From Bacteroidota bacterium (GTDB lineage Bacteria > Bacteroidota > Bacteroidia > Bacteroidales > Prolixibacteraceae), in assembly GCA_023251455.1 (NCBI GenBank), contig JAHEYT010000060.1, positions 1 to 45,001 of the forward strand: DNA of 45,001 nucleotides, given 5' to 3'. Of this stretch, positions 11,576-18,421 are shown piece after piece. The notes below the pieces were generated by a model. It saw only the letters and a program-made list of their open reading frames with translations. It searched no databases and was not told the DNA's origin. The stretch's first letter is position 1. The number at the start of each line of letters is the position of its first letter. Made by a program: the position numbers and the translations under genes.

Positions 11576-11599
11576 ATTTGATACACGATTTGATACACA
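11576..11599. repeat. Tandem 12-bp repeat ATTTGATACAC(G/A) beside the tRNA
   Basis: Two adjacent copies of a 12-mer differing only in the last base, just after the tRNA terminator. The position suggests an attachment-site arm or an integrase-end remnant, but nothing else supports that. The following 11600-11862 has no gene; it contains the palindrome listed separately. Confidence 0.4.
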
Positions 11600-11768
11600 A
11601 AATGTCAAATTGAGGTAATTTCAACCGTCTCAGTGAAGCAATCTTGAACATCCCAAAAGCGCTCGTGGAATTCCTAAAATCCTCAATGAAATAAGGGATA
11701 TCGTATTGAGATTTTTAGTTTTGCAAAATCATATCTAACTATTTGTGCAACTTTATGTTTGTTTCAGG

Positions 11769-11804
11769 GATTAATGATTATTTTTGAAAAAATAATCATT
11801 AATC
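11769..11804. promoter_or_regulatory. 36-nt perfect palindrome upstream of hsdR
   Basis: Two perfect 17-nt arms (beginning GATTAATGATTATTTTT) flank a 2-nt centre, 58 nt before the hsdR ATG. With no T-run after it and such a short centre, it looks more like an operator or cruciform than a terminator. It differs from the SatD-type operators found before hsdM, so hsdR may be regulated separately. Confidence 0.5.
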
Positions 11805-11862
11805 AATTATCTTCGATGAAGCGTTCTGTACTTCACAAGAAGAACTAAAATTACCGAAAGAA

Positions 11863-12120
11863 ATGCACCTTTCCGAATCTGATACCCGTGCCAAACACAT
11901 TGATCCTAAACTTAAAGAAAGTGGATGGGAAGAGTTTGTAATTCGCGAGCATTATTTTACCGATGGAAGAAAACTCTTGGGAGGTAAGCGGGGCCAACGA
12001 CTTTTTGCTGACTACCTGCTCCGGTATAAAAACACCAACCTTGCCATCATTGAAGCCAAAAAACTGGGCAAACTGATGGGCTGCAACAGGCTATCCGGTA
12101 TGCCGACAAACTCAAGGTGA
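11863..12120 (+). CDS. hsdR: Type I restriction R subunit, N-terminal nuclease fragment (frameshifted)
   Basis: 85 codons encoding the start of an EcoEI-like HsdR: SESDTRAKHIDPKLKESGWEE, then RLFADYLLRYKNTNLAIIEAKK, which carries the PD-(D/E)xK nuclease residues (D of FADY and the E-x-K of EAKK). After about codon 67 the frame shifts. The true continuation, reading GLQQAIRYADKLKV, is in another frame from 12078 and runs into the next entry. A one-base insertion or two-base deletion near 12060-12080 explains it. The break falls exactly between the nuclease and translocase parts, so as read restriction should be lost while the methyltransferase genes are intact. A sequencing or assembly error is possible. 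Confidence 0.8.
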   Translation: MHLSESDTRAKHIDPKLKESGWEEFVIREHYFTDGRKLLGGKRGQRLFADYLLRYKNTNLAIIEAKKLGKLMGCNRLSGMPTNSR

Positions 12121-14174
12121 AATTTATTTTTGCTACTAACGGCGAGAAGATCTACCAGTTCGATATGAGAACAGGAACAGGTGATTATATCGACAACTTT
12201 CCTACGCCTGAATCACTTTTTCAAGAATCGGTTGATAACCTTACTTCACTGAAGAAACAACTTCTTGGTGTTCCTTTTTATTTGGTGGGCGACAAACAGC
12301 CCCGGTATTATCAGGAAATAGCGGTTAACAAAGCCATTGAAGCCATTGCCGATGACAAAAAGCGGGTTTTGTTGACTTTGGCCACCGGAACAGGAAAGAC
12401 TTTTATTGCTTTTCAGATTGTACACAAATTACTGACGGTGAAATGGAATTTAGACCGGGCCGACCGTCGCCCCAAAATATTGTTTCTGGCCGACCGCAAT
12501 ATCCTGGCCGATCAGGCCATCAATACCTTTAATGATCCGTACGAAAAGGATTTAGTTAAAATTGATGGCTCTGAAGTCCGTGCCCGAAACGGAGTTGTGC
12601 CCACCAATGCTTTTATCTTTTTTGCCATTTATCAGGCCATCAGCGAAAAGGAGAATATTGATGGCTATTTCAGGCAATATCCCAAAGACTTTTTCGACTT
12701 GATAATTATTGACGAATGTCATCGCGGAAGTGCCAACGAAGCAGGTTCGTGGCGCGAAATACTTGATTATTTTGGCTCGGCTGTTCACCTCGGACTAACA
12801 GCAACACCCAAACGTGATGACAACGTGGACACGTATAATTATTTCAAGAAACCAGTTTACGAATATTCGCTGAAAGACGGCATCAACGATGGTTACCTGA
12901 GTCCTTACAAGGTTAAAAAAGTACGTACCAATATCGACAGCTACATTTATACTGATGCCGATAAGGTCCTGAAAGGTGCAGTTGAAGACCGGCGGGTTTA
13001 TCGCAAACGTGAATTCAACCGGGTGATCATTATACCCAAGCAAATTGAACTGGTTGCACAAGCTATACTCGACAACATCAACCCGATGGATAAATCCATT
13101 GTATTTTGTGTCGATCAGCCCCACGCGTTGAACATGCGCGATGCCATCAACAAATTCAAAAAAGTTAGCGACCCAAACTATTGCGTGCGCATTACCAGTG
13201 ACGAAGGAAAACCGGGTCGTGATTTACTCGAACAGTTTCAGAACAACGACCGCGATATTCCTGTAATTCTTACCTCGTCACATATGCTCACTACCGGAGT
13301 TGATGCCCGCAACGTGCGGAACATTATCATCGTTCGCGAAATTGAATCAATGGTAGAATTTAAGCAGATTGTTGGGCGTGGCACCCGCTTGTTCGAAGGC
13401 AAAGACTTCTTTACCATTATCGACTTTTCGGAAGAAGCTACCGACCATTTTTACGATCCCGATTGGGACGGTTTGCCTGAAGGTGAAACGGGAGAAGGTG
13501 GCACACGAACCGGAGGAAACACCGGAGGTGGCGGAGGCGGAAATACCGGCGGTGGTGAAGAACCACCACCAAGACCACCACGACCACCAAAAATTGTAAT
13601 CGAACTTTCGAATGGCCGGAAATTGAAAGTGCTGGACATTGAAACCCGATACATTGACGAAAGCGGGAAACCATTGACAACATTGCAGTTTCTTGAAAAG
13701 CTGATTGGCTTTATACCCGATTTATACCAAAGCGAAGACGAGTTGCGAAGCTTGTGGTCGAAGCCTGAAACCCGCGAAGATCTGCTGATCAAGCTGGCCG
13801 AATCGGGAATCGACGAAGAACAGCTCGATATCCTGAAGAAGATTTTTGAAGCCGAAAACAGCGATATCTTTGATGTGCTTTTGCATATTTCGTACGAGTG
13901 CAGTTTGATTACCCGCAGCCAGCGAGCTAAACATGTAAAAGACGACAATGACTTTTTTGAAGTGTTTAGCAACCTGAAAGCCCGCGATTTTTTACGTTTT
14001 ATACTCGAACGCTACGAAACCGATGGCATCAAAGAGCTGAAACGTGAACGGCTTTCGTCGCTCATAGAACTCAATAACCTGGGAACCACCAAAGAAGCCG
14101 CAAAGGTATTCGGAAGTGCCCAAAACCTGATTGACGCTTTTTATAAATTGCAGAAAAACCTGTATGCTTCATAA
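12117..14174 (+). CDS. hsdR: Type I restriction R subunit, motor and C-terminal part (frameshifted from the nuclease domain)
   Basis: 685 aa from a GTG, but homology extends upstream to about 12078 in this frame, so the GTG need not be a genuine start. Superfamily 2 translocase: ATGTGKT (89-95), DECH (199-202), TATP (228-231), and the VGRGTRL motif VI near 420. A striking linker at about 457-491 is made of Gly/Thr repeats and then Pro/Arg repeats. The EcoEI_R C-terminal helical domain follows and binds the methylase core. In intact HsdR this motor pulls DNA through the MTase complex before cleavage. Alone it could translocate but lacks the nuclease motif. Confidence 0.85.
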   Translation: MKFIFATNGEKIYQFDMRTGTGDYIDNFPTPESLFQESVDNLTSLKKQLLGVPFYLVGDKQPRYYQEIAVNKAIEAIADDKKRVLLTLATGTGKTFIAFQIVHKLLTVKWNLDRADRRPKILFLADRNILADQAINTFNDPYEKDLVKIDGSEVRARNGVVPTNAFIFFAIYQAISEKENIDGYFRQYPKDFFDLIIIDECHRGSANEAGSWREILDYFGSAVHLGLTATPKRDDNVDTYNYFKKPVYEYSLKDGINDGYLSPYKVKKVRTNIDSYIYTDADKVLKGAVEDRRVYRKREFNRVIIIPKQIELVAQAILDNINPMDKSIVFCVDQPHALNMRDAINKFKKVSDPNYCVRITSDEGKPGRDLLEQFQNNDRDIPVILTSSHMLTTGVDARNVRNIIIVREIESMVEFKQIVGRGTRLFEGKDFFTIIDFSEEATDHFYDPDWDGLPEGETGEGGTRTGGNTGGGGGGNTGGGEEPPPRPPRPPKIVIELSNGRKLKVLDIETRYIDESGKPLTTLQFLEKLIGFIPDLYQSEDELRSLWSKPETREDLLIKLAESGIDEEQLDILKKIFEAENSDIFDVLLHISYECSLITRSQRAKHVKDDNDFFEVFSNLKARDFLRFILERYETDGIKELKRERLSSLIELNNLGTTKEAAKVFGSAQNLIDAFYKLQKNLYAS

Positions 14175-14176
14175 AA

Positions 14177-14227
14177 TATCGGTAAATATACCGATAAATG
14201 TATTTTATCGGTATATTTACCGATAAA
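14177..14227 (+). promoter_or_regulatory. Paired palindromic operators upstream of the SatD-family gene
   Basis: Site 1 is TATCGGTAAATATACCGATA at 14177-14196; site 2, at 14206-14225, is its exact reverse complement. Each is a palindrome of the form TATCGGTA-N4-TACCGATA, and the sites start 29 bp apart. They fill the gap between the hsdR stop and the ATG at 14239. Degenerate copies with the same 29-bp offset lie before hsdM. Autoregulation by the downstream HTH protein is the natural inference. Confidence 0.75.
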
Positions 14228-14238
14228 ACAATTACAAG

Positions 14239-14925
14239 ATGAACAGTTCAACCATTTCAGCAGATATTGTTTCATTTACCTCATTAAATGATGAGGATAA
14301 AAGAAAAATTGAATTGCAGATAAAGTTGCTTATCAGTGATTTAACGGAGAAATACAGGGATGATGGTTTCTTTGGTAGAATAATACAAGGTGATTACATC
14401 GAATGTGCATTGAATTCACCTGTTCATGCGATGCGCATCGCGTTATTACTGAAAACACTCGTTAAATCCTTTGAATTATCAGAGAATATCAAAAATAATA
14501 AACGAACCAAATACTTTAAGGAATATGGGATTCGTATTGCAATGGCTGTTGCACCGTTGGCTATTCTGGATTCAAAAAATGGTATTATTGATGGTGAAGC
14601 AATTTATTTATCCGGAAGAGCTATTAAAGAATTGAGTACATCGGACAAACAAAAAGTCGTTATTAAAAGCAGCATGTTTTTTTGTAGTCCTGATAAGCAT
14701 GAACAAAACAAATATGACACCATGGTATCATTGCTGGATAATATCATTTCCAGATGCTCTTCGAAGCAATGTGAGGTTCTTCACTACAAACTTCTTGGTA
14801 TTAGCGAAAAAGATATTAGCCAGAAACTAAATCGAAATCAATCTACCATCAGTCAGCATTCAACTGCTGTTGGATGGAATGCGATTGAAAAAACAGTAAA
14901 CTATTTCGAAAATAATATAAAATGA
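14239..14925 (+). CDS. SatD-family protein: nucleotidyl-cyclase-like domain plus helix-turn-helix
   Basis: 228 aa. The N-terminal domain follows the SatD/class III cyclase-like pattern: SADIVSFTSL with metal-ligand-like D9, IIQGDYIECAL with a second acidic position D52, the ALLLKTLVKSF helix, IRIAMAVAP, and GEAIYLSGRAIKEL in place of the cyclase G-x-A-V-N-x-A-x-R motif. The catalytic Asn is not preserved, so cyclase activity is doubtful and ligand sensing more likely. The C-terminus (about 180-220, ISEKDISQKLNRNQSTISQH) is a sigma-region-4-like HTH. It overlaps the DUF3307 gene by 4 nt. Paired palindromes precede it and hsdM, so it probably represses or activates both. SatD/DUF3307 pairs recur in Bacteroidota. 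Confidence 0.8.
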   Translation: MNSSTISADIVSFTSLNDEDKRKIELQIKLLISDLTEKYRDDGFFGRIIQGDYIECALNSPVHAMRIALLLKTLVKSFELSENIKNNKRTKYFKEYGIRIAMAVAPLAILDSKNGIIDGEAIYLSGRAIKELSTSDKQKVVIKSSMFFCSPDKHEQNKYDTMVSLLDNIISRCSSKQCEVLHYKLLGISEKDISQKLNRNQSTISQHSTAVGWNAIEKTVNYFENNIK

Positions 14926-15641
14926 TGCTGTATCAACTTATCATTCTGCAATTTGCGGCTCATTTATTAGCCGACTTTATTTTTCAGCCACAAGCATGGA
15001 GTGATCGAAAAAGCAAGAAAATAATATCAGGACATCACTTATGGCATATTTTGGTTGTTTTTATTCTTTCCTGGCTATTGTCTCTGGACTATGGTTTCTG
15101 GAAAGCTGCATTACTAATAGCAGGCCTTCACCTTGTGGTTGATGTTATAAAGAGTTATTTACTTCAAAAATTGGCAGATCACTCAACGAAAAAATACCTG
15201 TTCTTTTTAGACCAAATCGTTCATCTAATAATTCTAATCCTGGTTTCAATAGCCTATTTTAAATGGTGTGAAATTAGTTTTGTAATAAACGTTCCTTTAA
15301 AAAATATAGCAATTATTGCCGGTTTTATTCTATGTGCAAAGCCTGGTAATATTATTATTAAGGAAATTCTATCGTTTTATTCAATCTCAACTCCGGAAGA
15401 TCCATCAGGTGAAAACCCAGATAAAAGCTTGCCAAATGCCGGTAAGCTGATAGGCATAGTTGAACGGTTCCTGGTTTTGGTGTTGGTTCTTTCGGGTCAA
15501 TATACTGCCGTTGGATTTATTATTGCAGCAAAATCAATACTTCGTTTTACTTCCAGTGGTAAAAACGAATATGTGCTGGTTGGCACGCTGTTGAGTTTTT
15601 CTATTGCTGTATTAATTGGAGTTTTAGTGAGTCCTTTGTAA
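14922..15641 (+). CDS. DUF3307 membrane protein
   Basis: 239 aa, about six hydrophobic segments. The family signature HLLADFIFQPQAWSDRK lies near the N-terminus (about 14-30), with conserved GHHLWHI and DQIVHLIILI stretches, giving several histidines and aspartates at the membrane face. It starts within the SatD-family stop codon (ATGA overlap), so the two are translationally coupled. Role unknown. The coupling to a cytoplasmic nucleotide-binding-fold regulator suggests a membrane sensor or effector partner; this is inference. Confidence 0.85.
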   Translation: MMLYQLIILQFAAHLLADFIFQPQAWSDRKSKKIISGHHLWHILVVFILSWLLSLDYGFWKAALLIAGLHLVVDVIKSYLLQKLADHSTKKYLFFLDQIVHLIILILVSIAYFKWCEISFVINVPLKNIAIIAGFILCAKPGNIIIKEILSFYSISTPEDPSGENPDKSLPNAGKLIGIVERFLVLVLVLSGQYTAVGFIIAAKSILRFTSSGKNEYVLVGTLLSFSIAVLIGVLVSPL

Positions 15642-15642
15642 T

Positions 15643-15691
15643 TATCGGCTCTAATACCCATAAATACCTTTTATTGGTAAAATAACCGATA
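15643..15691 (+). promoter_or_regulatory. Degenerate paired operators upstream of hsdM
   Basis: Two sites follow the SatD-gene operator pattern TATCGGTA-N4-TACCGATA: TATCGGCTCTAATACCCATA at 15643-15662 (four mismatches in the 16 arm positions) and TATTGGTAAAATAACCGATA at 15672-15691 (two mismatches). They are 29 bp apart, the same spacing as the pair at 14177/14206. The second ends 40 nt before the hsdM ATG. This suggests shared control of the regulator gene and the methyltransferase operon. Confidence 0.65.
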
Positions 15692-15731
15692 AAAACACTT
15701 AGTCACATTTAATCAACCCATAAATTCCTGA

Positions 15732-17210
15732 ATGGAACTTCAACAAAAAATAGATCGGATTACCGATATCCTGCGCCGCGATGATGGTATTAGCGGAGCC
15801 ATGCATTATACAGAACAGATTTCGTGGATATTATTTCTCAAATTCCTGAACGACTTTGAAGAGGAGAAAGAAGGCGAAGCTTTACTCAACAATACCAAAT
15901 ACGAACAGATTATTACCTACGATTTTCGCTGGAGCCATTGGGCCTGTCCCAAAACGGAAGAAGGAAAGCCGGATGTTAAAACTTCCAAAACCGGAGGAGA
16001 TTTGACCCAGTTTGTAAACGGGCAATTGTTTCCTTATCTGAAAGGTTTTAAAAATAGCCTAAGCGATCTGAAATCGGTGAAATACAAAATCGGGAACATC
16101 TTCGAGTTTCTGGATAACCGCATTGCTAGTGGTCACACTTTGCGCGAGGTACTTGATATTATCGACACGCTGAATTTCCAGTCACAAGATGAATTGTTTG
16201 AGCTTTCGCATGTGTACGAGAACCTGTTGCAGGGAATGGGCAACGATGGTGGTAACTCGGGCGAATTTTACACCCCGCGTGCTGTAATTAAGGCCGTAGT
16301 TGAAGCGCTTGCACCACAGCCCGGACAAACGGTTTACGACGGCGCTGCTGGTAGTTGTGGTTTCCTGATCGAAGCATTTGATTACATCATTAACAAGTAC
16401 CGGAACAAACTATCGACCGAACAATGGCAGTTTTTGCACGAGAATACCCTTTTTGGCAACGAAAAAACGCCATTGGCTTACACCATGGGTGTAATGAACA
16501 TGATTTTGCATGGCATTGAAAGCCCCAATATTTTAAAGCAGAATACACTTACAGCCAACATTCGCGATATACAGGAAAAAGACCGGTACGACCTGATCGT
16601 GGCCAATCCACCTTTTGGAGGAAAAGAAAAACCACAGATACAACAGAATTTTCCGATACAGAGTAACGCCACCGAACTGCTGTTTTTACAGCATTTTATG
16701 AAAAGCCTGAAAAAAGGAGGCAAAGCGGCGATTGTAGTACCCGAAGGTATTCTGTTCCAGACTGGTAATGCTTTTAAAAATGTAAAAGAAGAATTGCTTG
16801 CCAATTTCAATGTACACACCATTTTGAGCCTTCCGGCAGGCGTGTTTCTACCTTACAGCGGTGTAAAAACCAACGTACTGTTTTTCGACCGCACTGGGGC
16901 AACCACCGAAATATGGTATTACGAATGCAACCCCGAACAAAAGCTCACCAAAAACAAACCGATACAGTACGAACAGTTGCAGGAGTTTGTTGAACTGGCG
17001 ACAAAAAGAGCATTGTCTGCAAATTCGTGGCTGGTAAAGGCAACGGAAATTGTAGACACCGATCTTTCGGCTAAAAACCCCAACACCCAAGCCGATATTG
17101 ACCATTTGCCGCCGCGCGAAATAATGGCACACATAAAAAGGAACGATAATGAAATTTCTCTCCTGATGTTTGAAGTAGAACAAATTTTGGAGGAAGGGTA
17201 CAATGGATAA
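15732..17210 (+). CDS. hsdM: Type I DNA methyltransferase subunit M
   Basis: 492 aa. The N-terminal HsdM helical domain (about 1-150, including GAMHYTEQISWILFLKFL) precedes the gamma-class N6-adenine methyltransferase domain. The SAM-binding motif I is VYDGAAGSCGFL near 201-212; the catalytic motif IV is NPPF at about 291-294. It methylates adenine within the bipartite target chosen by HsdS. The stop overlaps the hsdS start by 8 nt. The length and motifs look intact, so modification should work even though hsdR is broken. Confidence 0.95.
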   Translation: MELQQKIDRITDILRRDDGISGAMHYTEQISWILFLKFLNDFEEEKEGEALLNNTKYEQIITYDFRWSHWACPKTEEGKPDVKTSKTGGDLTQFVNGQLFPYLKGFKNSLSDLKSVKYKIGNIFEFLDNRIASGHTLREVLDIIDTLNFQSQDELFELSHVYENLLQGMGNDGGNSGEFYTPRAVIKAVVEALAPQPGQTVYDGAAGSCGFLIEAFDYIINKYRNKLSTEQWQFLHENTLFGNEKTPLAYTMGVMNMILHGIESPNILKQNTLTANIRDIQEKDRYDLIVANPPFGGKEKPQIQQNFPIQSNATELLFLQHFMKSLKKGGKAAIVVPEGILFQTGNAFKNVKEELLANFNVHTILSLPAGVFLPYSGVKTNVLFFDRTGATTEIWYYECNPEQKLTKNKPIQYEQLQEFVELATKRALSANSWLVKATEIVDTDLSAKNPNTQADIDHLPPREIMAHIKRNDNEISLLMFEVEQILEEGYNG

Positions 17211-18387
17211 ATTACCAAATGGATGGAAGGTTGCAAAAATTAAATCAGTAGTTCAAAAAACTGAAACTTATAATCCGCAAAATTCAAGGGATTCCATTTT
17301 TAACTATATCGATATTGGATCTATCGACAATAGCGCCTTTAAATTAACTCAACCGAAAGAAATCTTAGGCAAGGATGCTCCAAGCAGAGCAAGAAAGAGA
17401 GTAAAAAAAGGCGATGTTATTTTTGCAACGACGCGTCCTAATCTCAAGAACATCGCGCAGATTGAAATTGATTATTCTAATTCTGTTGCCTCTACTGGAT
17501 TTTGTATCTTGCGACCAATAACTGAGATCGATTCTAAATTTCTATTTTACTTTTTATTAACTGAAAATATCCAAAATCAGATTGCGCCATTTATAAGAGG
17601 TGCTCAATACCCCGCAATTTCTGATAACGACTTATATAGTTGTTCAATTCCTCTTCCCCCACTTTCAGAGCAGATTAACCTTGTAACCAAGCTCGATGCC
17701 CTATTTGTCCGCATCGACAAGAGCATCGCCCTGCTCGAAGAAAACATCAAACATACAAATGGCTTGACAGCGAGTGTACTAGAGGAGATATTTGTAGATG
17801 GGAAAAACTGGGAAAGACAACCTTTAAATCAAGTCGCCAAAGTCGAAAGAGGTAAATCAAAACATCGCCCTCGAAATGATCAAAAGTTATTTGGAGATTC
17901 CTATCCATTTATTCAAACAGGAGATGTACGAAGTGCCAATAAATGCATTGATAAGTATGAAGTTTGTTATTCTGAGTTTGGATTGAAACAAAGCAGACTT
18001 TGGAACAAGGGAACAATTTGCCTGACCATTGCTGCCAATATTGGAGATGTTGCAATACTTGGATTTGATGCTTGTTTTCCAGACAGTGTCGTTGGAATAA
18101 CCCCAAATTCAATGAACAATGAATTTCTATATTATTACTTAAAAACACTTCAATTACAATTGGATAAAAAGGCGAATTCGGCAGCACAAAAGAATATCAA
18201 TCTTAAAATATTAAGCGAAATCGATGTGCCAGTTCCTTCAATTGAAATTCAAAATAGTATTGCTGACAGGTTTTCACGGTTGGAAGAAAAACAATTTCAA
18301 ATTCTTTCAGTTCAGCAATCCAAACTCAATTATCTTAAAGCCCTGAAATCGAGTATACTTGACCGGGCGTTTAAAGGAGATTTATAA
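17203..18387 (+). CDS. hsdS: Type I restriction-modification specificity subunit S
   Basis: 394 aa with the classical two-half layout. Target recognition domain 1 (about 1-150) ends in IPLPPLSEQINLVTKLDALFVRIDKSIALLEENI, the first coiled-coil spacer. TRD2 (about 195-345) ends in VPSIEIQNSIADRFSRLEEKQ and the second coiled coil to SSILDRAFKGDL. Each half recognises one part of a split DNA site. Coupled to hsdM by an 8-nt overlap. No inverted repeat or silent hsdS copy for shuffling was seen nearby. Confidence 0.95.
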   Translation: MDKLPNGWKVAKIKSVVQKTETYNPQNSRDSIFNYIDIGSIDNSAFKLTQPKEILGKDAPSRARKRVKKGDVIFATTRPNLKNIAQIEIDYSNSVASTGFCILRPITEIDSKFLFYFLLTENIQNQIAPFIRGAQYPAISDNDLYSCSIPLPPLSEQINLVTKLDALFVRIDKSIALLEENIKHTNGLTASVLEEIFVDGKNWERQPLNQVAKVERGKSKHRPRNDQKLFGDSYPFIQTGDVRSANKCIDKYEVCYSEFGLKQSRLWNKGTICLTIAANIGDVAILGFDACFPDSVVGITPNSMNNEFLYYYLKTLQLQLDKKANSAAQKNINLKILSEIDVPVPSIEIQNSIADRFSRLEEKQFQILSVQQSKLNYLKALKSSILDRAFKGDL

Positions 18388-18421
18388 TTTCTCAAACAAT
18401 ATGCTGAAATAAGATACATAA

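Noticed and set aside
12060..12120. Programmed frameshift in hsdR
   Set aside because: No slippery heptamer or downstream pseudoknot is evident and no precedent is known to me for HsdR; a simple indel or read error is more economical.
13451..13972. Long minus-strand open frames opposite the hsdR linker
   Set aside because: They mirror the Gly/Pro repeat codons and have proline- and phenylalanine-rich composition without domains; antisense shadow of hsdR.
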